A DNA stretch of 64,000 nt from Alistipes sp. (lineage in GTDB: Bacteria; Bacteroidota; Bacteroidia; Bacteroidales; Rikenellaceae), in assembly GCA_022767745.1 (NCBI GenBank), contig JALENN010000008.1, positions 97,538-161,537 on the forward strand. The letters are read 5' to 3'. The notes under the pieces were generated by a model. That model was not told where the DNA came from and made no database searches. It saw nothing but the letters and a program-made list of their open reading frames with translations. Within the stretch, counting starts at the first letter, position 1, and every line of letters starts with the position of its first letter. Both the position numbers and the translations under genes were made by a program. This document shows positions 15,647-22,982 of the stretch, piece after piece.

Positions 15647-16516
15647 ATGAAAAAACTTATCTCATTGGCTACGGTCTGTCTGGCCGTTGTTGCGATGGTC
15701 GGCTTCACGGGTTGCAAACCCGCCAAGAAGCAGATCGGTCTGCAGCTCTATTCCGTGTCGCAGGACATGTCTAACGTGGAGGCTTCGATCCAGAAGGTTG
15801 CCGAGGCCGGTTACAATGTAGTCGAGACGCTGGGCGGCGACCCGGGATGTTTCGGCATGGATCCCGCGGCTTTCAAGGCCCTGTGCGACAAGTACGGCAT
15901 CTCGATCATCTCGACGCATGCCGCCATCGGCCTCGATCCCAACGACGAGGAGGGCACGATGAACAAGTGGCGCAAGCTCTTCGAGGCGCTGAACGTAATG
16001 GGTGCCAAGTATTGCGTTATCCCGGGCTACGGTCTGGGCAGCAACCTGCAGGAGCTGCAGGGCGTGTGCGACTACTTCAACAAGGTGGGTAAGCTGGCCA
16101 AGGAGTACGGCCTCCTGCTTGGTTACCACAACCACTCGCACGAGTATCAGGTGATGGAGGGTCAGGTCATGTGGGAGTACATGATCGAGCACACCGATCC
16201 CGAGTGCGTCTTCTTCCAGATGGACGTATATTGGACCACGATGGGCGGCAAGAACCCCGTTGACTACCTGAAGAAGTATCCCGACCGTATCAAGATGCTC
16301 CATATCAAGGACGAGATGGTCATCGGTGACAGCGGCAAGATCGACTTCGAGGCTATCTTCAACCAGTTCTATGCCAACGGCTACAAGGACTTTGTCGTAG
16401 AGCAGGAGATGCCGCGCGGTCCCGAGGGTGAGACCAACGAGGCCCGCTTCGCCCGCATGTGGGAGGGTGTGGCCAAGAGTGCCGCATACCTCGAGGCTGC
16501 TCCTTTCGTGAAGTAA
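15647..16516 (+). CDS. Lipoprotein with sugar isomerase/epimerase TIM barrel, copy 2
   Basis: 289 residues from the ATG at 15647, which gives a compact lipoprotein signal (MKKLISLATV to GFTGC, Cys23); an ATG two codons earlier is possible. It aligns with copy 1 along its whole length (IGLQLYSVSQDMSNVEASIQK; STHAAIG; GYHNHSHEY; MLHIKDEMVIG). Here strand 5 reads FFQMDVYWTTMGG, the common form of the family. The enzyme presumably isomerises or cleaves a sugar in the periplasm; the substrate is unknown. It has a full promoter and a terminator of its own. Confidence 0.82.
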   Translation: MKKLISLATVCLAVVAMVGFTGCKPAKKQIGLQLYSVSQDMSNVEASIQKVAEAGYNVVETLGGDPGCFGMDPAAFKALCDKYGISIISTHAAIGLDPNDEEGTMNKWRKLFEALNVMGAKYCVIPGYGLGSNLQELQGVCDYFNKVGKLAKEYGLLLGYHNHSHEYQVMEGQVMWEYMIEHTDPECVFFQMDVYWTTMGGKNPVDYLKKYPDRIKMLHIKDEMVIGDSGKIDFEAIFNQFYANGYKDFVVEQEMPRGPEGETNEARFARMWEGVAKSAAYLEAAPFVK

Positions 16517-16540
16517 TGCTCCGATAGGGTATGATCATAC

Positions 16541-16574
16541 GGCAGGTATCCGCGCGCGGATGCCTGCCTTTTTT
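16541..16574 (+). terminator. Terminator after isomerase-like copy 2
   Basis: GGCAGGTATCCGCG pairs with CGCGGATGCCTGCC (one mismatch) and is followed by six T residues. Confidence 0.9.
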
Positions 16575-16647
16575 ATGTGGCTTGACGGGTCGGGATCGGA
16601 ATGACCGCTCGGTGATGGTGTGGCGCATGTTGTATTTGTGGAAAAAG

Positions 16648-16682
16648 ATCGGGCCCGACGGTATAACTCCGTCGGGCCCGAT
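16648..16682 (-). terminator. Terminator after the outer-membrane protein gene
   Basis: A perfect 14-base stem (ATCGGGCCCGACGG and its complement) with a seven-base loop lies 24 bases past the stop of the minus-strand gene, and on that strand is followed by CTTTTTCC. Confidence 0.8.
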
Positions 16683-16705
16683 TACAGTATTGGCGGCGTT
16701 CGGCT

Positions 16706-17461
16706 TTAGAAGCGGAACGATATGTAGACGCGCAGAGCGTTGGTCTTGTACTTCATTTTCATCGTTTCGCTGCCATCCTCTGTCTCAGCCAGCATGTCGC
16801 TGTATTTGGCGCTGCCGCTGCGGCCTTCGATACCTATACCTATTACCTTGTACGATATCTCGCCTCCGTAGGTGAACATGGGGGTGAAGTTCTGGTACAG
16901 CTCGCTGTTGAGCAGTATCATCGAATATGACGGTACGAAGCGGAAGAAGGCGCTTATCTTGAGGTGCGACACGGGGTTGATCGATACCGAGGGACCGACG
17001 TGCAGACCTATGTCTATGTGGTGGCGTCCCATGTTCATATCCTCGTCGCCATAGTCGTCGCCGTAGTCTTCACCGTCCGAGCCCGATGTCCCTAGGTCGC
17101 TCATGCGCTCCTTGTACTGGGCATAGTTTATGTCCGAGCCGAGGTCGATGGCGAACTTCAGCATGTTGGCGATGGGCTTCTTGTGCAGGAATATGTTGCG
17201 GCCGGTTACCATCGACACGCCGAACTTGCCCTCGAAGGTCTCGCCGTTTTCGGGCGTGAGATCCTGCATGGCGTAGCCGATGTTGAAATACTTCTTGCGG
17301 TCCCACGGGCCTTTCTTGGCTTTGACACCGTCGTCCTTCTTCGATGCGGGTGCCGGAGCCTCGGTGCCGGCTTCGGCGTTCACCTTGCTGCCGTTGTCGG
17401 CGGCTGTCAGGGGAGTTGCGGCAACCAGTGCGGTTGCAATCAGTAGTAGAGTTTTTTTCAT
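16706..17461 (-). CDS. Outer-membrane beta-barrel-like protein
   Basis: 251 residues with a signal peptide (MKKTLLLIATALVAATPLTA), a Lys/Ala-rich linker, then strands of alternating hydrophobic residues (YFNIGYAMQDL, HIDIGLHVGPSVSI, LKISAFFRFVP, YGGEISYKVIGIGIEG) and a terminal aromatic (RVYISFRF), as expected for a small outer-membrane barrel recognised by the BAM machinery. An acidic Gly/Asp/Tyr loop lies near residue 135. I cannot assign a family. It is monocistronic, with a -7 box about 200 bases upstream. Confidence 0.65.
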   Translation of the reverse strand: MKKTLLLIATALVAATPLTAADNGSKVNAEAGTEAPAPASKKDDGVKAKKGPWDRKKYFNIGYAMQDLTPENGETFEGKFGVSMVTGRNIFLHKKPIANMLKFAIDLGSDINYAQYKERMSDLGTSGSDGEDYGDDYGDEDMNMGRHHIDIGLHVGPSVSINPVSHLKISAFFRFVPSYSMILLNSELYQNFTPMFTYGGEISYKVIGIGIEGRSGSAKYSDMLAETEDGSETMKMKYKTNALRVYISFRF

Positions 17462-17657
17462 GTGTTTGTGGTTTGGTTATTGTAATGTGTCGTTTTCCGT
17501 TGTGGCCGCCGTCTCAGAGGCACGAAGCCGTTGGCCGCATGGAGCGGACGGCTGCACCTGTCTGTCCCGGTCAATCGTACGTAGACTGGGGGCGGAGTGT
17601 TGTTTTGTTTGTAAAATGTTATATTCCCTGCGGCCGTAGAGGGTCGGTCCGCGAGGG

Positions 17658-17665
17658 CAAAAATA
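17658..17665 (-). promoter_or_regulatory. -7 box of the outer-membrane protein gene
   Basis: TATTTTTG on the minus strand fits TAnnTTTG; the leader would be about 190 bases, longer than for most genes here. Confidence 0.45.
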
Positions 17666-17803
17666 GGAAAAAAATTGCGGTATTGTCGGTTGCGGATCAA
17701 AGTTTAACCTTTTTTTCAAGAATATTATTGCGTTGAAAGTCTGTGATTATGTTCCGAAAGGGATTTTTTGGCCTTGCCGGGTGGTTTTTGCACAGTAAAT
17801 TAG

Positions 17804-17811
17804 TACCTTTG
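17804..17811 (+). promoter_or_regulatory. -7 box of the steroid-reductase operon
   Basis: TACCTTTG is identical to the -7 box of the SRP RNA gene. It ends six bases before an in-frame ATG at 17818 and 90 bases before the family-consistent ATG at 17902. Confidence 0.6.
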
Positions 17812-17901
17812 TACGATATGGCTTGCGTCGGCGTCGGCCCGGGCGGATGCGGTTGCGCCGCGGCGGGATGTAGCCCGAAGGCAAGCCGAACGGAAAAGGT
17901 T

Positions 17902-18672
17902 ATGGAACAATATCTCGAGGCCTACAATACGTTTCTGGCGGTGATGGCCGTCATTGCGCTGGGCGTCTTCGTGGCGCTGCACTTTTTCGAGGCGGGTTAC
18001 GGTTATCTGTTCGACCGCCGTTACGGCCCGCCCGTTCCCAACAAGGTGGGGTGGGTGATGATGGAGTCGCCCGTCTTCATTATGATGTGGGTGCTGTGGG
18101 CCTGTTCCGATCGCATGTGGGATGCCGTGCCGCTCACGCTGCTGGCCATGTTCCAGCTGCACTATTTCCAGCGGTCGTTCGTCTTCCCGCTGCTGATGCG
18201 CGGGCGGTCGAAGATGCCGCTCGGAATCGTAGTCATGGGCATGATATTCAATACGCTCAATGCCCTGATGCAGGGCGGATGGATATTCTACTTCGCCCCC
18301 GAGGGCTACTACGACGGCTGGTTCGGCCGGCCGTTCATATATGTGGGTGCCGCGTTGTTCTTTGCCGGCATGTTCATCAACCTGCATTCGGACTACATCA
18401 TACGCCACCTGCGCAAGGAGGGCGACACGCGACACTACATTCCCCGCGGCGGAATGTTCCGTTATGTTTCGTCGGCCAACTATTTCGGCGAGCTGCTCGA
18501 GTGGACGGGCTTTGCCGTGGCCTCGTGGTCGTGGGCCGGAGCGGTGTTCGTATGGTGGACCTTTGCCAATCTGGCGCCGCGGTCGGCATCGCTGTACAAG
18601 CGCTACGAACGGGAGTTCGGCGAGGAGTTCACCTCGCTGGGCCGCAAGCGAATCATACCGTTCATCTATTGA
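17902..18672 (+). CDS. 3-oxo-5-alpha-steroid 4-dehydrogenase family (steroid 5-alpha-reductase) protein
   Basis: 256 residues from the ATG at 17902, the usual length of SRD5A-type enzymes; longer starts at 17743 and 17818 are open. Six to seven membrane helices are predicted. The C-terminal half carries the family core: IPRGGMFRYVSSANYFGELLEW, then GFAVASWSWAG, a Leu-x-Pro-Arg segment, and a terminal RKRIIPFIY, almost superimposable on human SRD5A1 as I recall it. These enzymes reduce the C4-C5 double bond of 3-oxo-delta4 steroids with NADPH, giving 5-alpha products. It is the first gene of an operon with an Old Yellow Enzyme and a short-chain dehydrogenase, which fits steroid or bile-acid A-ring reduction. 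Confidence 0.9.
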   Translation: MEQYLEAYNTFLAVMAVIALGVFVALHFFEAGYGYLFDRRYGPPVPNKVGWVMMESPVFIMMWVLWACSDRMWDAVPLTLLAMFQLHYFQRSFVFPLLMRGRSKMPLGIVVMGMIFNTLNALMQGGWIFYFAPEGYYDGWFGRPFIYVGAALFFAGMFINLHSDYIIRHLRKEGDTRHYIPRGGMFRYVSSANYFGELLEWTGFAVASWSWAGAVFVWWTFANLAPRSASLYKRYEREFGEEFTSLGRKRIIPFIY

Positions 18673-18682
18673 TACGTGAATA

Positions 18683-19939
18683 ATGGAAAATACGATGGAT
18701 AAGGATCTGAAAGACTCGAAGCTCTTCACGCCCTACAGGATGGGGCCAGTGACGCTGCGTAACCGCACGATACGTTCGGCGGCGTTCGAGTCGATGGGCA
18801 AGGATTTCGGCCCGACGCAGAAATTGAAGGATTACCACGTGAGTGTGGCCCGCGGCGGCATAGGCATGACCACGCTGGCCTATGCATCGGTCAACCGCAG
18901 CGGCGTGTCGTTCAACAGCCAGCTGTGGCTGCGGCCCGAGATAGTGCCGGCGCTGCGCGACATCACCGATGCCGTACATGCCGAGGGCGCGGCCGTGGGC
19001 ATACAGATAGGCCATTGCGGCAACATGACCCACTGGTCGACGGCGGGATGTTTCCCCGTGTCGGCCTCGAACGGCTTCAACCTCTATTCGCCCACGTTCC
19101 ACCGCCGCCTGCGCCGCGACGAGATCGCGGAGATGGCGCGCGACTTCGGCCGTGCCGTCGTGACGGCGCACGAGGCGGGTTTCGACAGCGTCGAGGTGCA
19201 TGCCGGCCACGGATACCTTATCTCGCAGTTCCTTTCGCCCTATACGAACCATCGTCGCGACGAGTTCGGCGGGTCGCTTGCCAACCGCATGCGTTTCATG
19301 GACATGTGCCTCGAGGAGGTGATGGAGGCTGCGGCGCGCTGCCGTATGGCGGTGCTCGTGAAGCATAACATGGAGGACGGTTTCCGCGGCGGCATCGAGG
19401 TGCCCGAGTCGATCGAGATAGCCAAACGCATCGAGTCGTTCGGCGTCGACGGCATAGTCCTCTCGTCGGGATTCGTGTCGCGGGCGCCGATGGCCGTGAT
19501 GCGAGGACGCATCCCCACAAAAACCATGGGATATTACATGCCGTGGACGATGTGGCCGCAGAAGATCGTTGTGTCGCTGTTCGGGCAGTGGATGATCAAG
19601 CAGTACGACTTCGAGGAGTGCTTCTTCCTGGAGAACGCCCGGCGTTTCCGCCACGAGCTGAAGTGTCCGCTCGTATATGTCGGTGGACTGGTGTCGCGCC
19701 GCGGCATCGAGCGCGTGCTGGATGAGGGCTTCGAGATGGTGCAGATGGCGCGTGCGCTGGTGAACGATCCTGCCTTCGTGAACCGCCTGCGCGAGGGCGA
19801 TATCGATACGCGTTCGGGATGCGACCACAAGGATTACTGTATTGCCCGCATGTACTCGATCGATATGCAGTGCTGCCACAACTGTCCCGACCTGCCCGAT
19901 ACGATATGTCGTGAACTCGGATTACCGCGCAAGAGATGA
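18683..19939 (+). CDS. Old Yellow Enzyme-type NADH:flavin oxidoreductase, candidate steroid 5-beta-reductase
   Basis: 418 residues; ATG at 18683, with a second ATG four codons later. The FMN barrel motifs are present: LFTPYRMGPVTLRNR at the start, GIQIGHCGN, EVHAGHGYLISQFLSP (His173, His176, Tyr178), NRMRF, VYVGGLV and ARALVNDP. It lacks the C-terminal FAD/NAD domain of BaiCD- or FadH-like enzymes, but has a Cys-rich tail (Cys380, 386, 397, 398, 401) that may hold an iron-sulfur cluster with unusual spacing. Relatives in gut bacteria reduce delta4-3-oxo steroids to 5-beta products. Ten bases follow the 5-alpha-reductase stop, and its own stop overlaps the next start, so the genes are co-translated. 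The substrate is inferred from context. Confidence 0.85.
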   Translation: MENTMDKDLKDSKLFTPYRMGPVTLRNRTIRSAAFESMGKDFGPTQKLKDYHVSVARGGIGMTTLAYASVNRSGVSFNSQLWLRPEIVPALRDITDAVHAEGAAVGIQIGHCGNMTHWSTAGCFPVSASNGFNLYSPTFHRRLRRDEIAEMARDFGRAVVTAHEAGFDSVEVHAGHGYLISQFLSPYTNHRRDEFGGSLANRMRFMDMCLEEVMEAAARCRMAVLVKHNMEDGFRGGIEVPESIEIAKRIESFGVDGIVLSSGFVSRAPMAVMRGRIPTKTMGYYMPWTMWPQKIVVSLFGQWMIKQYDFEECFFLENARRFRHELKCPLVYVGGLVSRRGIERVLDEGFEMVQMARALVNDPAFVNRLREGDIDTRSGCDHKDYCIARMYSIDMQCCHNCPDLPDTICRELGLPRKR

Positions 19940-20748
19940 GCCGCAGGGATGTTTTTGCCGCCGGGGAGCGTACGGCGCTTGTCACGGGAGCCTCGCGCGG
20001 CATAGGCCGCTGCTATGCGCTGCAGCTGGCGCAGGCGGGGTATAACGTGGTAATGGTGGCCGTCGACGGCGAGCAGCTGGCGCAGGCGGCCGACGAGGTG
20101 CGTGCGGCCAATGCCTCGGTGTGGGTGCGGTGGCTGTCGAAGGACCTAGCGACGTCCACGGCTGCGGAGGAGCTCTTCGCGTGGGTGAAGGCCGAGGGGA
20201 TAGATGTCGACGTGCTGATCAACAACGCCGGCATATTCTCGTTTTGCGACATACTCGATACGCCAGTCGAGCGCATCTGCCGCATCATCATGCTGCACGA
20301 TATTACGGCCACGATTCTCTGCCGCCAGTTTGCTGCCGACATGGCTTCGCGCGGGGGCGGCCGCATACTTAACATGTCGTCGTATTCGATATGGATGCCA
20401 TATCCCGGTCTGTCGCTCTACAGTGCGAGCAAGGCCTACCTGAAGAGTTTCTCGGTGGCCTTCTCGAAGGAGGTGCGCGAAGTGGGGGTGACGGTGACGG
20501 CGGTGTGCCCGGCGGGCATAGCGACGGATCTCTACGGCCTGCCGCGGCGGTGGCAGAAGATAGGATTGCGACTGGGGGTTCTCATGTCGCCCGAGAGTTG
20601 TGCGCGGCGGTCGCTGAAGGCCATGTGGCGCGGACGGCGGTGTATTGTCCCCGACTGGTGGTTCCGTCTGCTGATACCTTTCTGCCGTATGGTGTCGGGG
20701 CCCGTCATGCGCTGGCTGCGTAACTTTACGATGCCTTTCCAGAAGTGA
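19936..20748 (+). CDS. Short-chain dehydrogenase/reductase, candidate 3-beta-hydroxysteroid dehydrogenase
   Basis: 270 residues, beginning inside the stop of the previous gene (ATGA overlap). Classic SDR motifs are present: TGASRGIG (nucleotide binding), NNAGIF, a catalytic Ser in LNMSSYS, Tyr-x-x-x-Lys in LYSASKAYLKSF, and CPAGIATDL. The C-terminus has extra hydrophobic and basic residues (WWFRLLIPFCRMV), as in membrane-associated 17-beta-HSD type 12/3-ketoacyl reductase relatives. With the two upstream reductases it would complete reduction of a 3-oxo-delta4 steroid to a saturated 3-hydroxy product. The stereochemistry at C3 cannot be read from the sequence. Confidence 0.85.
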   Translation: MSRRDVFAAGERTALVTGASRGIGRCYALQLAQAGYNVVMVAVDGEQLAQAADEVRAANASVWVRWLSKDLATSTAAEELFAWVKAEGIDVDVLINNAGIFSFCDILDTPVERICRIIMLHDITATILCRQFAADMASRGGGRILNMSSYSIWMPYPGLSLYSASKAYLKSFSVAFSKEVREVGVTVTAVCPAGIATDLYGLPRRWQKIGLRLGVLMSPESCARRSLKAMWRGRRCIVPDWWFRLLIPFCRMVSGPVMRWLRNFTMPFQK

Positions 20749-20773
20749 GTCATTCCGTATGGTCTCGATTAAC

Positions 20774-20813
20774 GCCGAACGGAGTTACCCTGTGTGGGGT
20801 AACTCCGTTCGGC
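20774..20813. terminator. Perfect 17-base hairpin between the steroid operon and csp
   Basis: GCCGAACGGAGTTACCC and its exact complement flank a six-base loop between two convergent genes. There is no T-run on either side, so it may work with another factor or be bidirectional. It ends the steroid operon by position. Confidence 0.6.
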
Positions 20814-20850
20814 GCATCGGGCGCAGGGCCATGCTGCAGGGGGCGGTCCG

Positions 20851-21063
20851 CTACTGCTGTTTCTTGTGCAGCACTGTGACGTTTACGGCCTGCTCGCCCT
20901 TGTCGTTCTTCTCGATCTCGAACTCGACGTTCTGACCCTCGGCGAGCGCCTTGAAGCCGTCGGCTACGATACCCGTGTAGTGTACGAATATCTCGCGGCC
21001 CTCTTCGTTAAGGATGAATCCGTATCCTTTTTTGCTGTCGAACCATTTTACTTTGCCAATCAT
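20851..21063 (-). CDS. Cold-shock domain protein
   Basis: 70 residues, the usual size of a CspA-type single OB-fold protein. RNP1 (KGYGFI) and RNP2-like (IFVHYTGI) nucleic-acid-binding motifs are intact. These proteins bind single-stranded RNA and loosen structure, as chaperones of mRNA in cold or in growth. The gene has a clear Shine-Dalgarno (AGGAG about ten bases upstream of the ATG), rare in this window, and its own -7 box. Confidence 0.96.
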   Translation of the reverse strand: MIGKVKWFDSKKGYGFILNEEGREIFVHYTGIVADGFKALAEGQNVEFEIEKNDKGEQAVNVTVLHKKQQ

Positions 21064-21103
21064 AATAATAGCTCCTTTCGTGAAAAAGTTGTTGTGTGTA
21101 GAT

Positions 21104-21111
21104 CAAAGATA
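21104..21111 (-). promoter_or_regulatory. -7 box of the cold-shock gene
   Basis: TATCTTTG on the minus strand, about 40 bases before the ATG at 21063. An AGGAG ribosome-binding site lies between the two. Confidence 0.6.
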
Positions 21112-21272
21112 CACATAATTATCGCTATTGCAAAGGATTCTGACCATTTTTTTGCTGTTTGGGCTCTCGGCGTCAGCCTATTCCGGCGTCGCGCAGCAGC
21201 TGGCGGGCGTGTTGTGGGATTTGGCGGCAAGGATTCCGGCTGGCGGATTCCGCACAGACAGATGGATACGAA

Positions 21273-21372
21273 AAAAGGGTAAGCTACTCATATCGCACCG
21301 CTACAACCGCATACCCTTGCTTGCTTCCGCACCTGGGGGGTTCTGCAGGAGCTGGTCGTATAAGACTTACCC
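21273..21372 (-). ncRNA. ffs: Signal recognition particle RNA, small bacterial type
   Basis: Read on the minus strand the transcript starts GGGTAAG and ends CTTACCC followed by six T residues, so the two ends pair and the stem doubles as terminator. The middle holds the SRP domain IV core, CCAGGTGCGGAAGCAAGCA, with a GGAA tetraloop and the flanking asymmetric loop that binds Ffh (plus-strand span about 21313-21337). At ~100 bases it is a 4.5S-type RNA. It serves co-translational targeting of membrane proteins together with the ffh product encoded about 18 kb away in this window. A TACCTTTG -7 box ends six bases before the first base. Confidence 0.9.
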
Positions 21373-21377
21373 GAGCG

Positions 21378-21385
21378 CAAAGGTA
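21378..21385 (-). promoter_or_regulatory. -7 box of the SRP RNA gene
   Basis: TACCTTTG on the minus strand. Five bases separate it from the paired 5' end of the RNA, which calibrates where transcription starts relative to these boxes in this genome. Confidence 0.7.
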
Positions 21386-21610
21386 GGAATTTTTTCGCAA
21401 CGTGCAAACAATGGCCGAAATTTTATGTGCCGAATTGCCTCCGACGGGCCGTCCTGCGGGATGCGGTGCCGCTTCGTGGCGGGCCGCCGGGCACGAAAAA
21501 CGGCATCAGCCCCGCGCGCCGGGCCGAAATGGAGAGTCGGTGAGGTAAAACTGTGCTTTCTTTTGTCTCTACACGCGGCTTTTAATATATTGCGCGCTTA
21601 GATTGTTGCA
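21386..21610. other. Intergenic stretch with a decayed promoter repeat
   Basis: No gene is visible. Bases 21547-21592 resemble the right half of the 68-base repeat that follows (AAAACTGTG, then TTTGTCTCT, GCGGCTTTTA and a degraded TAnnTTTG), with small deletions. It looks like a broken copy. Confidence 0.45.
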
Positions 21611-21678
21611 CCTCGGCATAGTCAAATCCGAAAACTGTGTTTTCGATTTGTCTCTGCGCTCGGCTTTTAGTATCTTTG
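21611..21678 (+). repeat. 68-base promoter-carrying repeat, copy 1
   Basis: It begins CCTCGGC, contains the near-palindrome CAAATCCGAAAAC-tgt-GTTTTCGATTTG, then GCGCTCGGCTTTTA, and ends in the -7 box TATCTTTG (21671-21678). Copies 2 and 3 near 24.1 kb have the same length and layout. It is placed to drive the phosphodiesterase gene starting at 21714. Confidence 0.85.
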
Positions 21679-21713
21679 TCCTGAATATACAAACCCAATC
21701 AAAGGTTCTCTTT

Positions 21714-22937
21714 ATGAAACGCATTCTGTTTGTCGCGTTGGCGCTGCTTGCCATTGCAGGGGCGCAGGCCTCGACGCGCAAGGTAGTGTATGTGGTGTTG
21801 GACGGAATCCCGGCCGACTATATCGAGCGTGTGCATCCCGCTACCGTCTTTGACGTGGCGCGTTGCGGCGGCTATGCCCGCGCATATACGGGCGGCGAGA
21901 TAGGCGCCTATTCGCAGACGCCCACCATCTCGGCCGTGGGCTACATGAACATACTCACGGGAACGTGGCTCAACAAGCACAACGTTCCCGGCAACTCGAA
22001 CCTCGAGCCCAACTACAACTACTGGTCGCTGTTCCGTATTGCCAAGGAGCAGAAGCGCGATTGCAAGACGGCGTTGTTCTCGAGCTGGACGGACAACCGC
22101 ACGGTGCTTATCGGTGCCGGACGGCCCGAGACGGACAACCTGCAGATCGACATCGTGCGCGACGGATACGAGCTTGACAAGTCGCGTCTGCGCCGTGCCG
22201 ACGGCAGCGCCGATATATTTGCCATCGATTCGGTTGTATGCCGCGAGGCGGCCGAGTGCATACGCAGCGAGGCGCCCGACCTAAGCTGGGTCTATCTGTG
22301 GTACACCGACGATGCGTTCCACGGCCACGGCGACGGCAACTATGTTGACACCTATGTGCGGAAGACCGACGAGCAGGTGGCACATATATGGGAGGCCGTC
22401 AAGTACCGTGAGAAGAACTTCGATGAGGAGTGGATGGTGATCATCACCACCGACCACGGCCGCGACGAGAGCGGCCATCACCACGGCGGCCAGTCGGCGC
22501 GCGAGCGCAGCGTGTGGATCTCTACCAATGTCGATGACCTGAACAGCCGTTTCGGTGATCCTGCGCTCTCGCTGGTCGACATACTGCCCTCGATATGCCG
22601 TTTCATGGGCTTCGAGATGCCACGCGACCAGGCTTTCGAGAAGGACGGCGTATCGTTCTACGGCAAGGCCGACATCGGCGAGCTTACGACGCATCCCTAC
22701 GACAACGTTGTGGAGCTGCGTTGGAACTGCGGCCGTTCGGGCGACGATGCCGTGGTGTATATCTCCACGACCAACAACTTCAAGACGGGCGGCCGTGACG
22801 AGTGGATCGAGGTCGGCCGCGTGAAGGCCCGCGAGGGAACCTTTACGGTCGATTTGGACAAGTACCCCAAGTCTCGCTTCTACAAGTTTGCCGTGGCGAC
22901 GCCGAATACGGTACTTAACAGATGGTTGATGAAATAG
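21714..22937 (+). CDS. Secreted alkaline phosphatase superfamily protein, nucleotide pyrophosphatase/phosphodiesterase-like
   Basis: 407 residues from the ATG at 21714, which opens a signal peptide (MKRILFVALALLAIAGAQA); the frame is open upstream through the promoter repeat. Metal and nucleophile motifs of the superfamily are visible: YVVLDGIPADY (first metal Asp), QTPTISAVGYMNILTGT with the likely Thr/Ser nucleophile, YTDDAFHGHG, and TTDHGRDESGHHHGG (metal ligands). This order fits the type I phosphodiesterase/nucleotide pyrophosphatase family, working in the periplasm on phosphodiesters. A C-terminal ~80-residue beta segment follows. The exact substrate is open. Confidence 0.82.
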   Translation: MKRILFVALALLAIAGAQASTRKVVYVVLDGIPADYIERVHPATVFDVARCGGYARAYTGGEIGAYSQTPTISAVGYMNILTGTWLNKHNVPGNSNLEPNYNYWSLFRIAKEQKRDCKTALFSSWTDNRTVLIGAGRPETDNLQIDIVRDGYELDKSRLRRADGSADIFAIDSVVCREAAECIRSEAPDLSWVYLWYTDDAFHGHGDGNYVDTYVRKTDEQVAHIWEAVKYREKNFDEEWMVIITTDHGRDESGHHHGGQSARERSVWISTNVDDLNSRFGDPALSLVDILPSICRFMGFEMPRDQAFEKDGVSFYGKADIGELTTHPYDNVVELRWNCGRSGDDAVVYISTTNNFKTGGRDEWIEVGRVKAREGTFTVDLDKYPKSRFYKFAVATPNTVLNRWLMK

Positions 22938-22982
22938 ACCTTTTGCCGATAGTCGATCGGCATAAAGCCTGATATTGCAGAT

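Larger units (their letters stand above)
17462..17901. other. Divergent regulatory region before the steroid-reductase operon
   Basis: These 440 bases contain a minus-strand -7 box (17658-17665) for the outer-membrane protein and a plus-strand -7 box (17804-17811) for the operon to the right. The leader of the operon (17818-17901) is G+C-rich and has a possible long-range stem, GGCTTGC (17820-17826) with GCAAGCC (17881-17887), just before the reductase ATG. An in-frame ATG at 17818 offers an alternative start. Confidence 0.5.

Noticed and set aside
17743..17901. Long N-terminal extension of the 5-alpha-reductase from 17743
   Set aside because: The -7 box at 17804-17811 lies inside it, and SRD5A-type proteins do not have it; only the 17818 start is left open as an alternative.
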